Below are positions 32,782 to 41,444 of a DNA stretch of 64,000 nucleotides, in pieces. This stretch comes from Candidatus Bathyarchaeota archaeon (GTDB lineage: Archaea; Thermoproteota; Bathyarchaeia; Bathyarchaeales; Bathycorpusculaceae). The notes beneath the pieces are model-generated. The model ran no database searches. It was not told the origin of the DNA and was given only the letters and a program-made list of their open reading frames with translations. Positions within the stretch are counted from its first letter, which is position 1; each line of letters starts with the position of its first letter. Position numbers and translations under genes: made by a program. The DNA lies in assembly GCA_026014465.1 (NCBI GenBank), contig JAOZID010000010.1, positions 402,288 through 466,287 on the forward strand, given 5' to 3'.

Positions 32782-33048
32782 ATGGATGTTGAAGAGGTTT
32801 TTTCGTCCAAGCCGCGCATGAGAATCCTCAAACTTATCAACCAACTTAGCGAACTCAACGTCTCACATATCGCAAGGGAAATAGGGCTTAACTTCACCGC
32901 AACCAACCGTCACTTAAAACTCTTAGAAGAAGAGGGCATACTGTTGCAAAAAACGTATGGGCGAATTAGGCTCTACAGGTTCAATCAGGCTTCGCCTAAA
33001 GCCGTGGCGGTGCAAGAACTCATCGATGTTTGGGAACAAGAAACATAA
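32782..33048 (+). CDS. Winged-helix (ArsR-type) DNA-binding protein
   Basis: The 88-residue protein is a single winged helix: SKPRMRILKLINQLSELNVSHIAREIGLNFTATNRHLKLLEEEGILLQKTYGRIRLYRF. It starts one base after the orc1/cdc6 stop and is followed by moaC. The gene is thus probably expressed together with the initiator. GAGGTG precedes its ATG. It could regulate this operon; targets unknown. Confidence 0.82.
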   Translation: MDVEEVFSSKPRMRILKLINQLSELNVSHIAREIGLNFTATNRHLKLLEEEGILLQKTYGRIRLYRFNQASPKAVAVQELIDVWEQET

Positions 33049-33086
33049 AGCTTGTTTACCACATTTTAAAACAGGAGACGACACGT

Positions 33087-33536
33087 TTGACTATGGTTGA
33101 TGTTTCAGATAAAAACCAAGTTTTCAGGGAAGCAACTGCCTGTGGAACCATACGGCTCAAACCCGAAACCGTAAAACGCATCAGGGAAGAAGAAATAGCC
33201 AAGGGCGACCCCCTCTACACCGCAAAGGTTGCAGGCATACTGGCAGCGAAGAGAACTAGCGAAATCGTTCCTTTGTGCCATCCGTTGCCGTTAACTAACG
33301 TGGAGGTGACAGCTAAAGTCGCGGGCGAGTGCATGGTTGAGGTGACGGCTCTGGTGAAGACGTGTGCGCAAACAGGCGTGGAGATGGAGGCGCTTGCGGC
33401 GGTTTCGGCGGCGTTGCTGACGGTTTGGGACATGACCAAGCAGTACGAGAAAGACGCTCAGGGGCAGTACCCGTCCACGGCTATTGAGGACATACATGTT
33501 GTGAAGAAGGTTAAGCGGGGGAAGGGTGATGAGTGA
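33087..33536 (+). CDS. moaC: Cyclic pyranopterin monophosphate synthase MoaC
   Basis: The 149-residue enzyme starts MTMVDVSDK and contains the signatures KVAGILAAKRTSEIVPLCHPLPLTNVEV and CAQTGVEMEALAAVSAALLTVWDMTK with the catalytic KxVAKRT, His and Asp residues of the family. It converts the MoaA product into cPMP in molybdopterin synthesis. TTG 33087 is preferred because GGAG is ten bases before it; ATG 33093 is an alternative. It overlaps moaB by a few bases. Confidence 0.93.
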   Translation: MTMVDVSDKNQVFREATACGTIRLKPETVKRIREEEIAKGDPLYTAKVAGILAAKRTSEIVPLCHPLPLTNVEVTAKVAGECMVEVTALVKTCAQTGVEMEALAAVSAALLTVWDMTKQYEKDAQGQYPSTAIEDIHVVKKVKRGKGDE

Positions 33537-34071
33537 GAGCACTAAGAGTCATAAGGCGCATGCCCCCAAGAAACTGAATTTTGCAGTTTTTACCTGCAGC
33601 ACCAGCCGTTACCGTGCACTGGAGAACGGTGAGGACGTGAAAGATGTTTCAGGCGAAACCATAGAGTTCCTCCTCAAAAAAGCAGGGCACAGCGTCCTGT
33701 TTAAGCGCGTGATACTGGACGACCAAGACATGATAGCGCATGCCGTCAAAAGCGTCATAGACAACCAAGGCTTAGACGCAGCAGTATTTTGCGGCGGAAC
33801 AGGCATAGCCCCAACCGACGTAACCATAGAAACCATAACACCATTTTTTGACAAGACCCTACCAGGATTTGGCGAAATCTTCCGCAGGGTAACCTATGAT
33901 AAACGGGGCTCGTCCGCGTTGATGACGCGCGCAACCGCAGGCGTAGCCAAGGGCAAAGCACTGTTTTGCATACCAGGTTCCCCTGACGCAGTAAAGTTTG
34001 CAGTCGAACTGCTTATATCTCCTGAAGCGGCTCATATCGTCAAGCACGCTCGGGAACAACGGCAATTATGA
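33529..34071 (+). CDS. moaB: MoaB/Mog-type molybdopterin adenylyltransferase
   Basis: The 180-residue MoCF-fold protein has FAVFTCSTSRYRALENGEDVKDVSGETI and the pterin-binding CGGTGIAPTDVTIETI segment near residue 90, then LMTRATAGVAKGKALFCIPGSP. It adenylates molybdopterin before metal insertion. ATG 33529 has GGGGGAAGG upstream. The last codons overlap the moaA start as ATGA. Confidence 0.92.
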   Translation: MSESTKSHKAHAPKKLNFAVFTCSTSRYRALENGEDVKDVSGETIEFLLKKAGHSVLFKRVILDDQDMIAHAVKSVIDNQGLDAAVFCGGTGIAPTDVTIETITPFFDKTLPGFGEIFRRVTYDKRGSSALMTRATAGVAKGKALFCIPGSPDAVKFAVELLISPEAAHIVKHAREQRQL

Positions 34072-35009
34072 CCCTACACGACTGCTACAACCGCCCCTTG
34101 CTAAACTTGAGGATTTCAATTACCCAGCGATGCAACCTAAAATGCATCTACTGCCACCGCGAAGGAGAAGTCAAACGCGCAAACCGCAGCGCTGAGAAAA
34201 TGACCAGACAAGAAATTGTGCGCATCGCCCAAACCGCTGTGGACTTGGGAATCAAACGCATAAAACTCACAGGCGGCGAACCGCTCATGCGCAAGGACGT
34301 GGTGGAGGTGGTTAGGGGCATCGCGGGGATTTCTGGGTTGAAGGATTTGTCAATGACCACTAACGGCTTGATGCTCAAGGATATGGCGGTGGATTTGTTT
34401 GCGGCGGGTCTTAAACGCATCAACATCAGTCTGGCAACGTTGAATCCAGCTACGTATCACAGACTCACAGGCGGCAACGTGCAAGATGCTCTGGCGGGTG
34501 TGCAGGCGGCGGTGGATGCAGGGTTTTGCCCCGTAAAGCTAAACATGGTTGTTTTAGAAGACGTAAACGTAGGCGACATACCCGACATGATTACGTTCGC
34601 AGGGCAAAGCGGCGTTACGCTACAGCTCATCGAGCTAGACCCAATTAACGTGAGCAACACCTACTACGAAAAACACCACCGCTTCCTAGATGCCACCGAA
34701 GCTATGCTCGAAGAAAAAGCCGTAAACGTCGAAATACGCCCGTTCATGCATAACCGCAAAATCTACCACCTGCCAAAAGCCAACGTCGAAGTCGTCCACC
34801 CCATTGACAACACCGACTTTTGCATGCACTGCACCCGCATGAGAGTAACCAGCGATGGCAAACTCAAACCCTGCCTCATGAGAAACGACAACCTAACCGA
34901 CTTGCTCACCCCAATAAGAAACGGCGCCACAGACGAAGAACTCCAAAACCTCTTCCGCAGGGCAAACCAGCTACGCGAACCCTACAACAAAACCCAAACC
35001 CAAAACTAA
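34068..35009 (+). CDS. moaA: GTP 3',8-cyclase MoaA
   Basis: The 313-residue radical SAM enzyme has the cluster motif CNLKCIYC at residues 22-29, LTGGEPLMRKDV for SAM binding and the C-terminal cluster CMHCTRMRVTSDGKLKPC near 250. It performs the first step of molybdenum/tungsten cofactor synthesis from GTP. The bacterial C-terminal Gly-Gly is absent here (the protein ends NKTQTQN). The ATG overlaps the moaB stop. Confidence 0.93.
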   Translation: MTLHDCYNRPLLNLRISITQRCNLKCIYCHREGEVKRANRSAEKMTRQEIVRIAQTAVDLGIKRIKLTGGEPLMRKDVVEVVRGIAGISGLKDLSMTTNGLMLKDMAVDLFAAGLKRINISLATLNPATYHRLTGGNVQDALAGVQAAVDAGFCPVKLNMVVLEDVNVGDIPDMITFAGQSGVTLQLIELDPINVSNTYYEKHHRFLDATEAMLEEKAVNVEIRPFMHNRKIYHLPKANVEVVHPIDNTDFCMHCTRMRVTSDGKLKPCLMRNDNLTDLLTPIRNGATDEELQNLFRRANQLREPYNKTQTQN

Positions 35010-35010
35010 C

Positions 35011-35277
35011 TCAGGAAGCCTTTTCCGCGGAGCCTGCCGCCTCGTTTTTGCTCTCAATTAACTTTTTAACCACACGCTTAAGCTCCTCTTCAAACTCAGG
35101 CGCAAACGCAATCCCCAAATCCTCCTCATAATACACACACAAAAACCGCAAAACCGCATAAGCCTCCACCGCACCCTTACTACGCCTACACAACAAATCA
35201 TTCACCTTACTGCCAATACGACCAAGCTTATCAAAATCAACCTCAACCTCACCAGCCAAACGCTTCTTCCCAGACAC
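35011..35277 (-). CDS. Hypothetical small protein
   Basis: The 88-residue, mostly helical, charged protein (GKKRLAGEVEVDFDKLGRIGSKVNDLLCRRSKGAVEAYAVLRFLC) matches no family I know. It starts at GTG 35277 without a clear ribosome site; CATAAAAG about 40 bases upstream may be the TATA box. It converges on moaA with a single base between the stops. Confidence 0.5.
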   Translation of the reverse strand: MSGKKRLAGEVEVDFDKLGRIGSKVNDLLCRRSKGAVEAYAVLRFLCVYYEEDLGIAFAPEFEEELKRVVKKLIESKNEAAGSAEKAS

Positions 35278-35341
35278 AATACATCACTTAGGTAGGCATA
35301 GCGCATGTAAGTATTTGACTTTTATGATATGTTAATTGAAA

Positions 35342-36118
35342 TCAGCCTATGATGATATTGAAGATACTGACTGCCAAGGTAACCACCGCCACCAAAATTT
35401 CTAAAATACCTTTTATGTTATTTACAGGTTTTATGAACCTCGCGTGTCTTTCAAGTCTACTATATTTTTCAACTTCCGTAACGAGTCTACCTAAATACCG
35501 GTATGCCCGAGGGTCATCATGATTCACAAGAGCAAGAGAAAAGTTGGTAAAGGTATCTACCAATTGTGATTCTGAAAAAAGGAGCATACGACACATCTCA
35601 GTTTTTCTATTGGCTAGGATAGAAAACTCTGCGGCATACAAACTGCCTCTGCGATTTAAGAATTTTGGACTTTTTGAAAAAACAGAAAACTCGTAGCACA
35701 TAGTGTTTGCTTTCCTTGCTGCCTTAAGACGTTTGTTTTCACAAAAAAGTTGTGCAGTTAGAATGCATTGAGCAAAAACAAATTCGTCCGGACTTGGATA
35801 ACCATGAATTTTTCCATAGACCAACCGAAGGAGTCGCATCACTATATCAACGAGTACAGAACCCGCTATTATTGAAATTATAAGAGAAAGAACTAAATTA
35901 ATTACAAGAGCAAGTAATGGCGCCGTGATGAAATTGAGCAGAAGAGTCAAAAGATTTACGGATATAATACCCAAAAGGATGGTGATTAGCGCAGATGCTA
36001 TTAGGGTAACCCGATACTTGTAGTCCACAACTTGTGCTCTTTTAACTAGTTCAGCAAAGGTTTTGGCACTGTAGTATTTTGGGTAATCATAGTCCGTCAT
36101 TCGAGTCAGAATCAACAT
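35342..36118 (-). CDS. Hypothetical membrane protein
   Basis: The 258-residue protein has three to four membrane helices: two or three adjacent ones at about residues 38-105, and one at the very end (about 236-256). The soluble part between them (LYAAEFSILANRKTEMCRMLLFSE..) has no motif I recognise. Base composition is noticeably more AT-rich than in neighbouring genes, which may indicate recent acquisition. ATG 36118 and ATG 36100 are both possible starts. It stands alone. Confidence 0.55.
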   Translation of the reverse strand: MLILTRMTDYDYPKYYSAKTFAELVKRAQVVDYKYRVTLIASALITILLGIISVNLLTLLLNFITAPLLALVINLVLSLIISIIAGSVLVDIVMRLLRLVYGKIHGYPSPDEFVFAQCILTAQLFCENKRLKAARKANTMCYEFSVFSKSPKFLNRRGSLYAAEFSILANRKTEMCRMLLFSESQLVDTFTNFSLALVNHDDPRAYRYLGRLVTEVEKYSRLERHARFIKPVNNIKGILEILVAVVTLAVSIFNIIIG

Positions 36119-36248
36119 CAGGCGCCATTGTTTTTTTAGGTTTCGAATTAAGAGACAAAAAACAAAGAATTGAAAAACAGTAAAACATCAAGTCAAGAAG
36201 AGGATACAAAGCAAGCAAAAGTTAACCAAAGAAAAGGAAGGGTGGGGG

Positions 36249-37223
36249 TTAGGCTTTGGGGGTGTCGCCTGTTTTTTGTAGTAGTTGTTGCCAGCGGTTG
36301 TCGGTCCATTGTTGGATGTTGTCGAGTACGTTTTGGTTTTGGGGTTTGAAGAGGTGTCGGTAGCGTCCTTGTCCTTTGAGGTAGTCGGTGACGGGTTTTT
36401 TGGTTTGGGGTGCGAGGGCGTACATTTTGCTTGGGGTGGAGAGTTGGTATTGTCCGTTGGTTGCTTCCCAGAGGGGGAATAGGCAGGTTTCGACTGCGAG
36501 TTTTGAGTATTCGATGGATTTGTTGGATGCGGTTCTCCAGCCTCGGGGGCAGGGGGCAAAGACGTGTAGGAAGGCGGGTCCTTCGACTTCTAGGCCTTTG
36601 CGGACTTTGGTCATGAGGTCTTTCCAGTAGAAGGGTGCGGCGGTTGCTACGTATTCGATGCCGTGGGAGACCATGATGTCGGTTATGGGTTTTTTGTTTT
36701 GGAGTTTGCCGGGCATGACTGAGCCTGCGGGGGTGGTGGTGGTTGCTGCGCCCATGGGGGTGCCTCCGCTGCGTTGGATGCCTGTGTTCATGTATGCTTC
36801 GTTGTCGTAGAGTACGAAGAGGAAGTCGTGTCCGCGTTCCATAGCACCTGAAAGCGCTTGGAAGCCGATGTCGTAGGTTCCGCCATCACCTGCAAACGCG
36901 ATAACGTCAACGTGTTCTTGGAGCTTGCCCTTTTTCTTTTGCATCCTCAAAGCAGCTTCTATACCTGAAGCGTTCGCCGCAGAAGTTTCAAAGGCAGTGT
37001 GCAGCCATGGAACAGCCCAAGACGTATACGGATAAATCGACGAGACCACTTCCATGCAGCCCGTCGCCTCAGTCACGATGGTTGGTCCGCGGGTGGCTTT
37101 CATGATCATGCGCAAAACCGCGGCGGGTCCACAGCCTGCACAGGCGCGGTGTCCTGCAGTGAACAGGTCAGGTTTTTGGGCGATGTCTTTTGCAGTAAAT
37201 TTCCATTCTTCTTGAGTAGACAT
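36249..37223 (-). CDS. porB: Pyruvate:ferredoxin oxidoreductase, beta subunit
   Basis: The 324-residue subunit binds thiamine diphosphate: HRACAGCGPAAVLRMIMKA at the start (with CxGC cluster ligands), FAGDGGTYDIGFQALSGAMERGHDFLFVLYDNEAYMNTGIQRSGGTP as ThDP/Mg2+ motif near residue 110-155, and TASNKSIEYSKLAVETCLFPLWE. Together with A, C and D it converts pyruvate and CoA to acetyl-CoA, CO2 and reduced ferredoxin. GGAG lies nine bases before the ATG. It is the last gene of porCDAB. Confidence 0.94.
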   Translation of the reverse strand: MSTQEEWKFTAKDIAQKPDLFTAGHRACAGCGPAAVLRMIMKATRGPTIVTEATGCMEVVSSIYPYTSWAVPWLHTAFETSAANASGIEAALRMQKKKGKLQEHVDVIAFAGDGGTYDIGFQALSGAMERGHDFLFVLYDNEAYMNTGIQRSGGTPMGAATTTTPAGSVMPGKLQNKKPITDIMVSHGIEYVATAAPFYWKDLMTKVRKGLEVEGPAFLHVFAPCPRGWRTASNKSIEYSKLAVETCLFPLWEATNGQYQLSTPSKMYALAPQTKKPVTDYLKGQGRYRHLFKPQNQNVLDNIQQWTDNRWQQLLQKTGDTPKA

Positions 37224-37235
37224 TTTTCTTTCTCC

Positions 37236-38468
37236 TTATTCTCTTAATCCTACAAAGTTTACAGGTTGACACACAGTGTCCTCGTACGCGTTCTTGGCTA
37301 GCTCCTCAAAGATTTTCTTGAACCCTGCGGGACTAGTGTCTCTGCCGCCTAAACCGTAAATGTAATCCACAATTACGGGTCTTGAGGGCGCGTCGTAGAG
37401 GGCGTGGCGTATTTCATGGAAGAGAGCGCCACCGTTTCCGCCAAAACTCATGCTTTTATCCATGACACCAACGATTTTAGCGTTCTTGAGAGCGTCGCGT
37501 ATGGCTTGGACGGGGAAGGGTCGGAAGGTTCGCAGACGTAGCAAGCCGACTTTCATGCCTGTTTCGCGCACTTCGTCCACTACGGTTTTTAGAGTGCCCG
37601 CGGTGGAGCCTGCAGCGACAACAACGACTTCGGCGTCGTCAAGCATGTACTTCTCAACAAGACCATCACCGTAGCTTCGACCACTCATTGCGGCGTATTC
37701 GGCGTGGACTTTCTGGATGACGTCTAAGGCGTTTTTCATGGCTTCTTCTTGCTGGCGCTTGAATTCGAAGTAGTAGTTTTGCAGTGCGATGGGTCCCATA
37801 GTCATGGGGTTTTTGGGGTCAAGCTTGAAGGGGGCGGTTTTGCCTTCGTGGGTGGCTACAAGCGGGAATTTGCGTTCGCCTACGAAATCTTTGGCTGCCT
37901 CGTCGGAAAGCACGGTTACGTTCTCAAGGGTGTGGCTCAAAGTGAAGCCGTCTAAACCGACCATGACGGGAAGTGTGACGTTTAGGTCTTCGGCGATGCG
38001 AAAAGCTTGGATGATGGAGTCGTAGGCTTCTTGAGCGTTTTCAACGTAGATTTGAATCCAGCCGCTGTCGCGTTCTGCCATGCTATCAGAGTGGTCGCCG
38101 TGAATGTTTAGCGGAGCGGATAATGCGCGGTTTGCAACTGCCATGACTACGGGTGTGCGGCAGCCAGAAGCTACAAAGAGCATTTCATGCATCAGGGCTA
38201 GACCTGCTGATGCGGTGGCGGTGAATACGCGTGCGCCTGTTGCAGAAGCAGCTACAGAAGCAGCCATAGCAGAGTGTTCAGATTCGACACAGACGAATTC
38301 GGTTTGAACTTCGCCGTCAGCTACATACTCACTAAACTTTTCTACGATAATGGTTTGGGGGGTGATTGGGTAAGCGGCTACGACATCAACGTCTGACTGT
38401 TTGACAGCAAACGCGACTGCTTCGTCGCCGTTCATAGCGGTGCGTTCTTGTTTAACCTGAGTTTTCAT
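37236..38468 (-). CDS. porA: Pyruvate:ferredoxin oxidoreductase, alpha subunit
   Basis: The 410-residue subunit has NGDEAVAFAVKQSDVDVVAAYPITPQTIIVEKFSEYVADG at its N-terminus, the standard porA opening, and the domain II GLLRLRTFRPFPVQAIRDAL later. The sequence FVCVESEHSAMAASVAASATGARVFTATASAGLALMHE forms part of the active-site cleft. ATG 38468 is chosen; a GTG directly before it is also in frame. Thirteen bases separate its stop from porB. Confidence 0.94.
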   Translation of the reverse strand: MKTQVKQERTAMNGDEAVAFAVKQSDVDVVAAYPITPQTIIVEKFSEYVADGEVQTEFVCVESEHSAMAASVAASATGARVFTATASAGLALMHEMLFVASGCRTPVVMAVANRALSAPLNIHGDHSDSMAERDSGWIQIYVENAQEAYDSIIQAFRIAEDLNVTLPVMVGLDGFTLSHTLENVTVLSDEAAKDFVGERKFPLVATHEGKTAPFKLDPKNPMTMGPIALQNYYFEFKRQQEEAMKNALDVIQKVHAEYAAMSGRSYGDGLVEKYMLDDAEVVVVAAGSTAGTLKTVVDEVRETGMKVGLLRLRTFRPFPVQAIRDALKNAKIVGVMDKSMSFGGNGGALFHEIRHALYDAPSRPVIVDYIYGLGGRDTSPAGFKKIFEELAKNAYEDTVCQPVNFVGLRE

Positions 38469-38481
38469 CACAATTGTTCAC

Positions 38482-38754
38482 CTATTTTATGGTCATGGTT
38501 ATTGCTTTGGTTGGGCATTCGTTCGCGCATATGCCGCAGCCTTTGCAGTAGTTGAGGTCAAAATCTAGTTCGCCAGTTTCGGGTTTCCAGTGTATGGCGC
38601 CTTCGGGACAAAATATGGTGCATAGCAGGCAGGTGGTGCATTTTTCGGGGTCACGCACAGGAGTATAAGTCTTCCAGTCGCCTGTTAGGAACTGGGTGCT
38701 TGGCTTTGATGAAACGCCTGCGGGCGCGATTTCTTTCCAGTTTTTATCAACCAT
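38482..38754 (-). CDS. porD: Pyruvate:ferredoxin oxidoreductase, delta (ferredoxin) subunit
   Basis: The 90-residue protein has two [4Fe-4S] motifs, CTTCLLCTIFCPEGAI and CKGCGICANECPTKAI, near residues 38-83. It moves electrons from the ThDP site to external ferredoxin. Its ATG overlaps the porC stop by one base (TAATG). Confidence 0.94.
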   Translation of the reverse strand: MVDKNWKEIAPAGVSSKPSTQFLTGDWKTYTPVRDPEKCTTCLLCTIFCPEGAIHWKPETGELDFDLNYCKGCGICANECPTKAITMTIK

Positions 38755-39305
38755 TATGCTTTTGCCTCCTCGTAAGCTTGCTTGATTACAGCAATGTTTT
38801 TCTCGGCAATATCGGGGCGGAATTTGCCTTTAACTGTCTCTGCGATGCCGTCCATGGAAACCACGGATGTGGAACGTGCAACAACGCCTAGCAGGGCAGT
38901 GTTTGTTATGGGTTGACCTAAAATTTTGACGGCTATGTCGGTTGCTGGAACTGTCCAGACCGCGCCTTTTTCGATTTTGAGGTCTGCTTTTAGTTTTGCA
39001 GGTTCTTCTGCAGAGTTTATTATGATTATGTCTTCGTCACTGTTTATTCCAGAGGTGACTGGTACAGTTTTGAGCAATGTCGGGTCAAGGACTACTACTA
39101 CGTCAGGGTCGTATACTGAGCAGTGAATCCGTATTGGTTCGGTGCTTATGCGCGTGAAAGCCGCTACGGGTGCACCCATCCTTTCGGGGCCAAACTCGGG
39201 GAAAGACTGTATGTACTTGCCTTCGGCTATTGCTGTTCGTGCCAAAAGCTCGCTTGCAGTCCATGCGCCTTGCCCTCCTCTACCATGCCATCTGAATTCT
39301 AACAT
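38754..39305 (-). CDS. porC: Pyruvate:ferredoxin oxidoreductase, gamma subunit
   Basis: The 183-residue subunit starts LEFRWHGRGGQGAWTASELLARTAIAEGKYIQSFPEFGPERMGAPVAAFTRIS, the conserved CoA-binding region of the gamma family. It is the first gene of the operon. ATG 39305 is used; TTG 39314 with GGAG upstream is an alternative. A 12-base palindrome and a TATA-like element lie 40-50 bases upstream. Confidence 0.93.
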   Translation of the reverse strand: MLEFRWHGRGGQGAWTASELLARTAIAEGKYIQSFPEFGPERMGAPVAAFTRISTEPIRIHCSVYDPDVVVVLDPTLLKTVPVTSGINSDEDIIIINSAEEPAKLKADLKIEKGAVWTVPATDIAVKILGQPITNTALLGVVARSTSVVSMDGIAETVKGKFRPDIAEKNIAVIKQAYEEAKA

Positions 39306-39347
39306 TTTCTTCAAATCTACTTGCTCCGCGATAGTTTTTCATTAAAT

Positions 39348-39359
39348 AGGAAATTTCCT
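39348..39359. promoter_or_regulatory. Palindrome at the por promoter
   Basis: AGGAAATTTCCT is a perfect 12-base palindrome directly upstream of CTATTTAATG (minus strand), the likely por TATA box. Its position next to the TATA/BRE fits a regulator binding site. Confidence 0.45.
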
Positions 39360-39587
39360 TGATATACGTTTTTGTAGAAAAAGAAATATTCCCATGTTAA
39401 TCATCAAAGTCGCAGGCGACACAGCCACACATCAACTTGACGTTTATATACAAACGATTTCGAGGCATATAAGTTTTGTATGAGGTATATCACCGCGTTT
39501 TTGGCGTCAAATAAATCTTATTAATATGAATCGCACATCATAGAAGTTGAGAGAGTGAACATCTGAACCAGCGAAGGTGAGGATAAA

Positions 39588-41069
39588 ACGTCAAAGATAC
39601 TTTTAACCAGCGACCGAACCCTAATGAGCAATTACCACAAAAACGAATTCGTAGGCTTTGGAACCTGCGCACCCCCAAACTTCCTGCCCGAATGGATATA
39701 CAGCTACCTGTTTTTCCCCCACATAAAAACCCGAAAAGGCACCCCCCAAGAAGCCCCCTATGGTTTACGAAAAATCGAAGCCCAACTGCTAAAAGAAAAC
39801 TTTGATGTCACCACCGTAAGCCCCACTCACCTTAAACAATTCTTAGACACCGCCGACGTACTAGGCATACATACCATGGACCCGTTTGGACTAGGTCCCG
39901 CCTCAAGCACCCTTTCTGCCCTGTTCAAAAAAGAATCCTACCTAGCAGTGCATTTCAAGCGGTTGTTGAGCCAACCAGAAATCGTCAAAGCAAAAAAACG
40001 CGGACTAAAAATCCTTGTCGGAGGTCCAGGTGCGTGGCAGTTCAAATATAGACCGGACTTCGCCAAAAAATACGGCATCGACTGCATCATGGAAGGTGAA
40101 GCAGAAAACGTTCTTGGGCGCCTGTTTGAATCAGCCGTTAAAGGCGAATTCCTACCCGAATACACCACGGTCAACCCCACCGACGTACCTAAACTTGATG
40201 ATATTCCAGATATTACAAAACCCTCCGTCAACGGCTTAGTAGAAATCGGCAGAGGCTGCTGTCGGGGATGCGAATTCTGCAACGTCACATTGCGCCCGCT
40301 ACGATGGTACCCCTACGACAAAATCATGAGGGAAATAGACGTCAACATAGAGAAGGGCAAAAACAAGGTCTGCTGTTTGCATGGCGAGGATGTTATGCTT
40401 TACGGCAGCACCAACGTCACTCCCGACGAGAAAAAACTCGTCAAGCTACACGAGATGGTTATGGCAAAAATCGACAGCATCTCATGGAGTCACTGTTCGC
40501 TTGCGGCGGTTGCTTCAAACCCCAAACTGTTCGCTCAGTTAAGCGAGATTATACTAACGAAGCAGGATTGGTGGGGCGCAGAAATCGGCATCGAAACAGG
40601 CTCAGCCGAGTTGGCACAAAAGATTATGCCGGCTAAAGCGTACCCGTTCAAACCCTCAGAGTGGCATGAAGTGGTTAAGCAGGGCATGGGGTTGATGCAT
40701 GATAACAATTTGGTTCCCGCCGGCACAGTCATCGTCGGCTTACCCGAAGAAACCGAAGACGACCTGCTCAAAACCATGGACATGATAGACGACCTCAAAA
40801 ACTGCCGCAGCCTCATAGTCCCCCTATTCTTCGTCCCCTTAGGCAAACTCAAAAGCAAAGACTGGTTCAAAAACACCGAACTAAACAACCTACACAAACA
40901 ACTCCTCATCCAATGCGCCGAACACGACTTCCACTGGGTCGGCAACCTCATGGACATAACCTTCTCAGGAAAATGGTACAGCCCCGCACTCAAAAGCGGC
41001 TACAAAGTCTTCACATGGATAGCCAAACGCAAAGCCAGAGAACAAGAAACCAAAGCCATACCCGCATAA
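39588..41069 (+). CDS. B12-binding-type radical SAM protein, apparent ACG start
   Basis: The protein has an N-terminal cobalamin-binding-like domain (LLKENFDVTTV..HTMDPFGLGPAS..ILVGGPGAWQF..EGEAENVLGRLFE) and the radical SAM cluster motif CCRGCEFC near residues 224-231. It then has IGIETGSAELAQKIMP and IVGLPEETEDD. The first ATG is at 39624, but the frame before it encodes SKILLTSDRTL, which joins MSNYHKNEF as in related proteins. GGTGAGG (39576-39582) stands five bases before ACG at 39588, and no ATG, GTG or TTG lies between the upstream in-frame TGA and 39624. Such enzymes often methylate or join unreactive carbons, for example in lipids; the substrate is unknown. Confidence 0.82.
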   Translation, partial: TSKILLTSDRTLMSNYHKNEFVGFGTCAPPNFLPEWIYSYLFFPHIKTRKGTPQEAPYGLRKIEAQLLKENFDVTTVSPTHLKQFLDTADVLGIHTMDPFGLGPASSTLSALFKKESYLAVHFKRLLSQPEIVKAKKRGLKILVGGPGAWQFKYRPDFAKKYGIDCIMEGEAENVLGRLFESAVKGEFLPEYTTVNPTDVPKLDDIPDITKPSVNGLVEIGRGCCRGCEFCNVTLRPLRWYPYDKIMREIDVNIEKGKNKVCCLHGEDVMLYGSTNVTPDEKKLVKLHEMVMAKIDSISWSHCSLAAVASNPKLFAQLSEIILTKQDWWGAEIGIETGSAELAQKIMPAKAYPFKPSEWHEVVKQGMGLMHDNNLVPAGTVIVGLPEETEDDLLKTMDMIDDLKNCRSLIVPLFFVPLGKLKSKDWFKNTELNNLHKQLLIQCAEHDFHWVGNLMDITFSGKWYSPALKSGYKVFTWIAKRKAREQETKAIPA

Positions 41070-41131
41070 CCAAAGAACTAAACTTAAATACTCTACTTCC
41101 GACTTGAGAGAGCATATGCGCTTTGCGCTGT

Positions 41132-41208
41132 GCCGCCGTAGCTCAGCTAGGTAGAGCGGCTGGCTGTTAACCAGTCGGTCATAGGTTCGAGTCCTATCGG
41201 CGGCGCCA
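41132..41208 (+). tRNA. tRNA-Asn (GTT)
   Basis: Complete cloverleaf: acceptor GCCGCCG/CGGCGGC, D arm GCTC/GAGC, anticodon stem GCTGG/CCAGT with loop CTGTTAA (anticodon GTT), T arm with GGTTCGAGTCC, discriminator G and encoded CCA at 41206-41208. No intron. It follows the radical SAM gene. Confidence 0.97.
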
Positions 41209-41444
41209 AACCTAACCATAAAAAATTACTGTTTTAGGTTATGCCGAGACTTCCTTTTTTTGATCAGTTGCTTTAGCTGTTCTGTAAGAATGGACAGTGG
41301 CAGTTCTCTATTTGACCTTGGGTCAGATGATATTTCCCGTATCAAAAGCGGCTTTGGTGAGATTTCTTTGGGGTTTTTGCTCCAGGGTCGTATGTTTTCT
41401 GTTAGCCAGTCAATTTGTTTTTGCTTGAAATTCTCGTTTTGTTT

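Noticed and set aside
36249-39305. Indolepyruvate or 2-oxoglutarate oxidoreductase instead of pyruvate oxidoreductase
   Set aside because: Four separate subunits in order C-D-A-B and the AAYPITPQT and HRACAGCG openings fit pyruvate (or closely related 2-oxoisovalerate) enzymes best.
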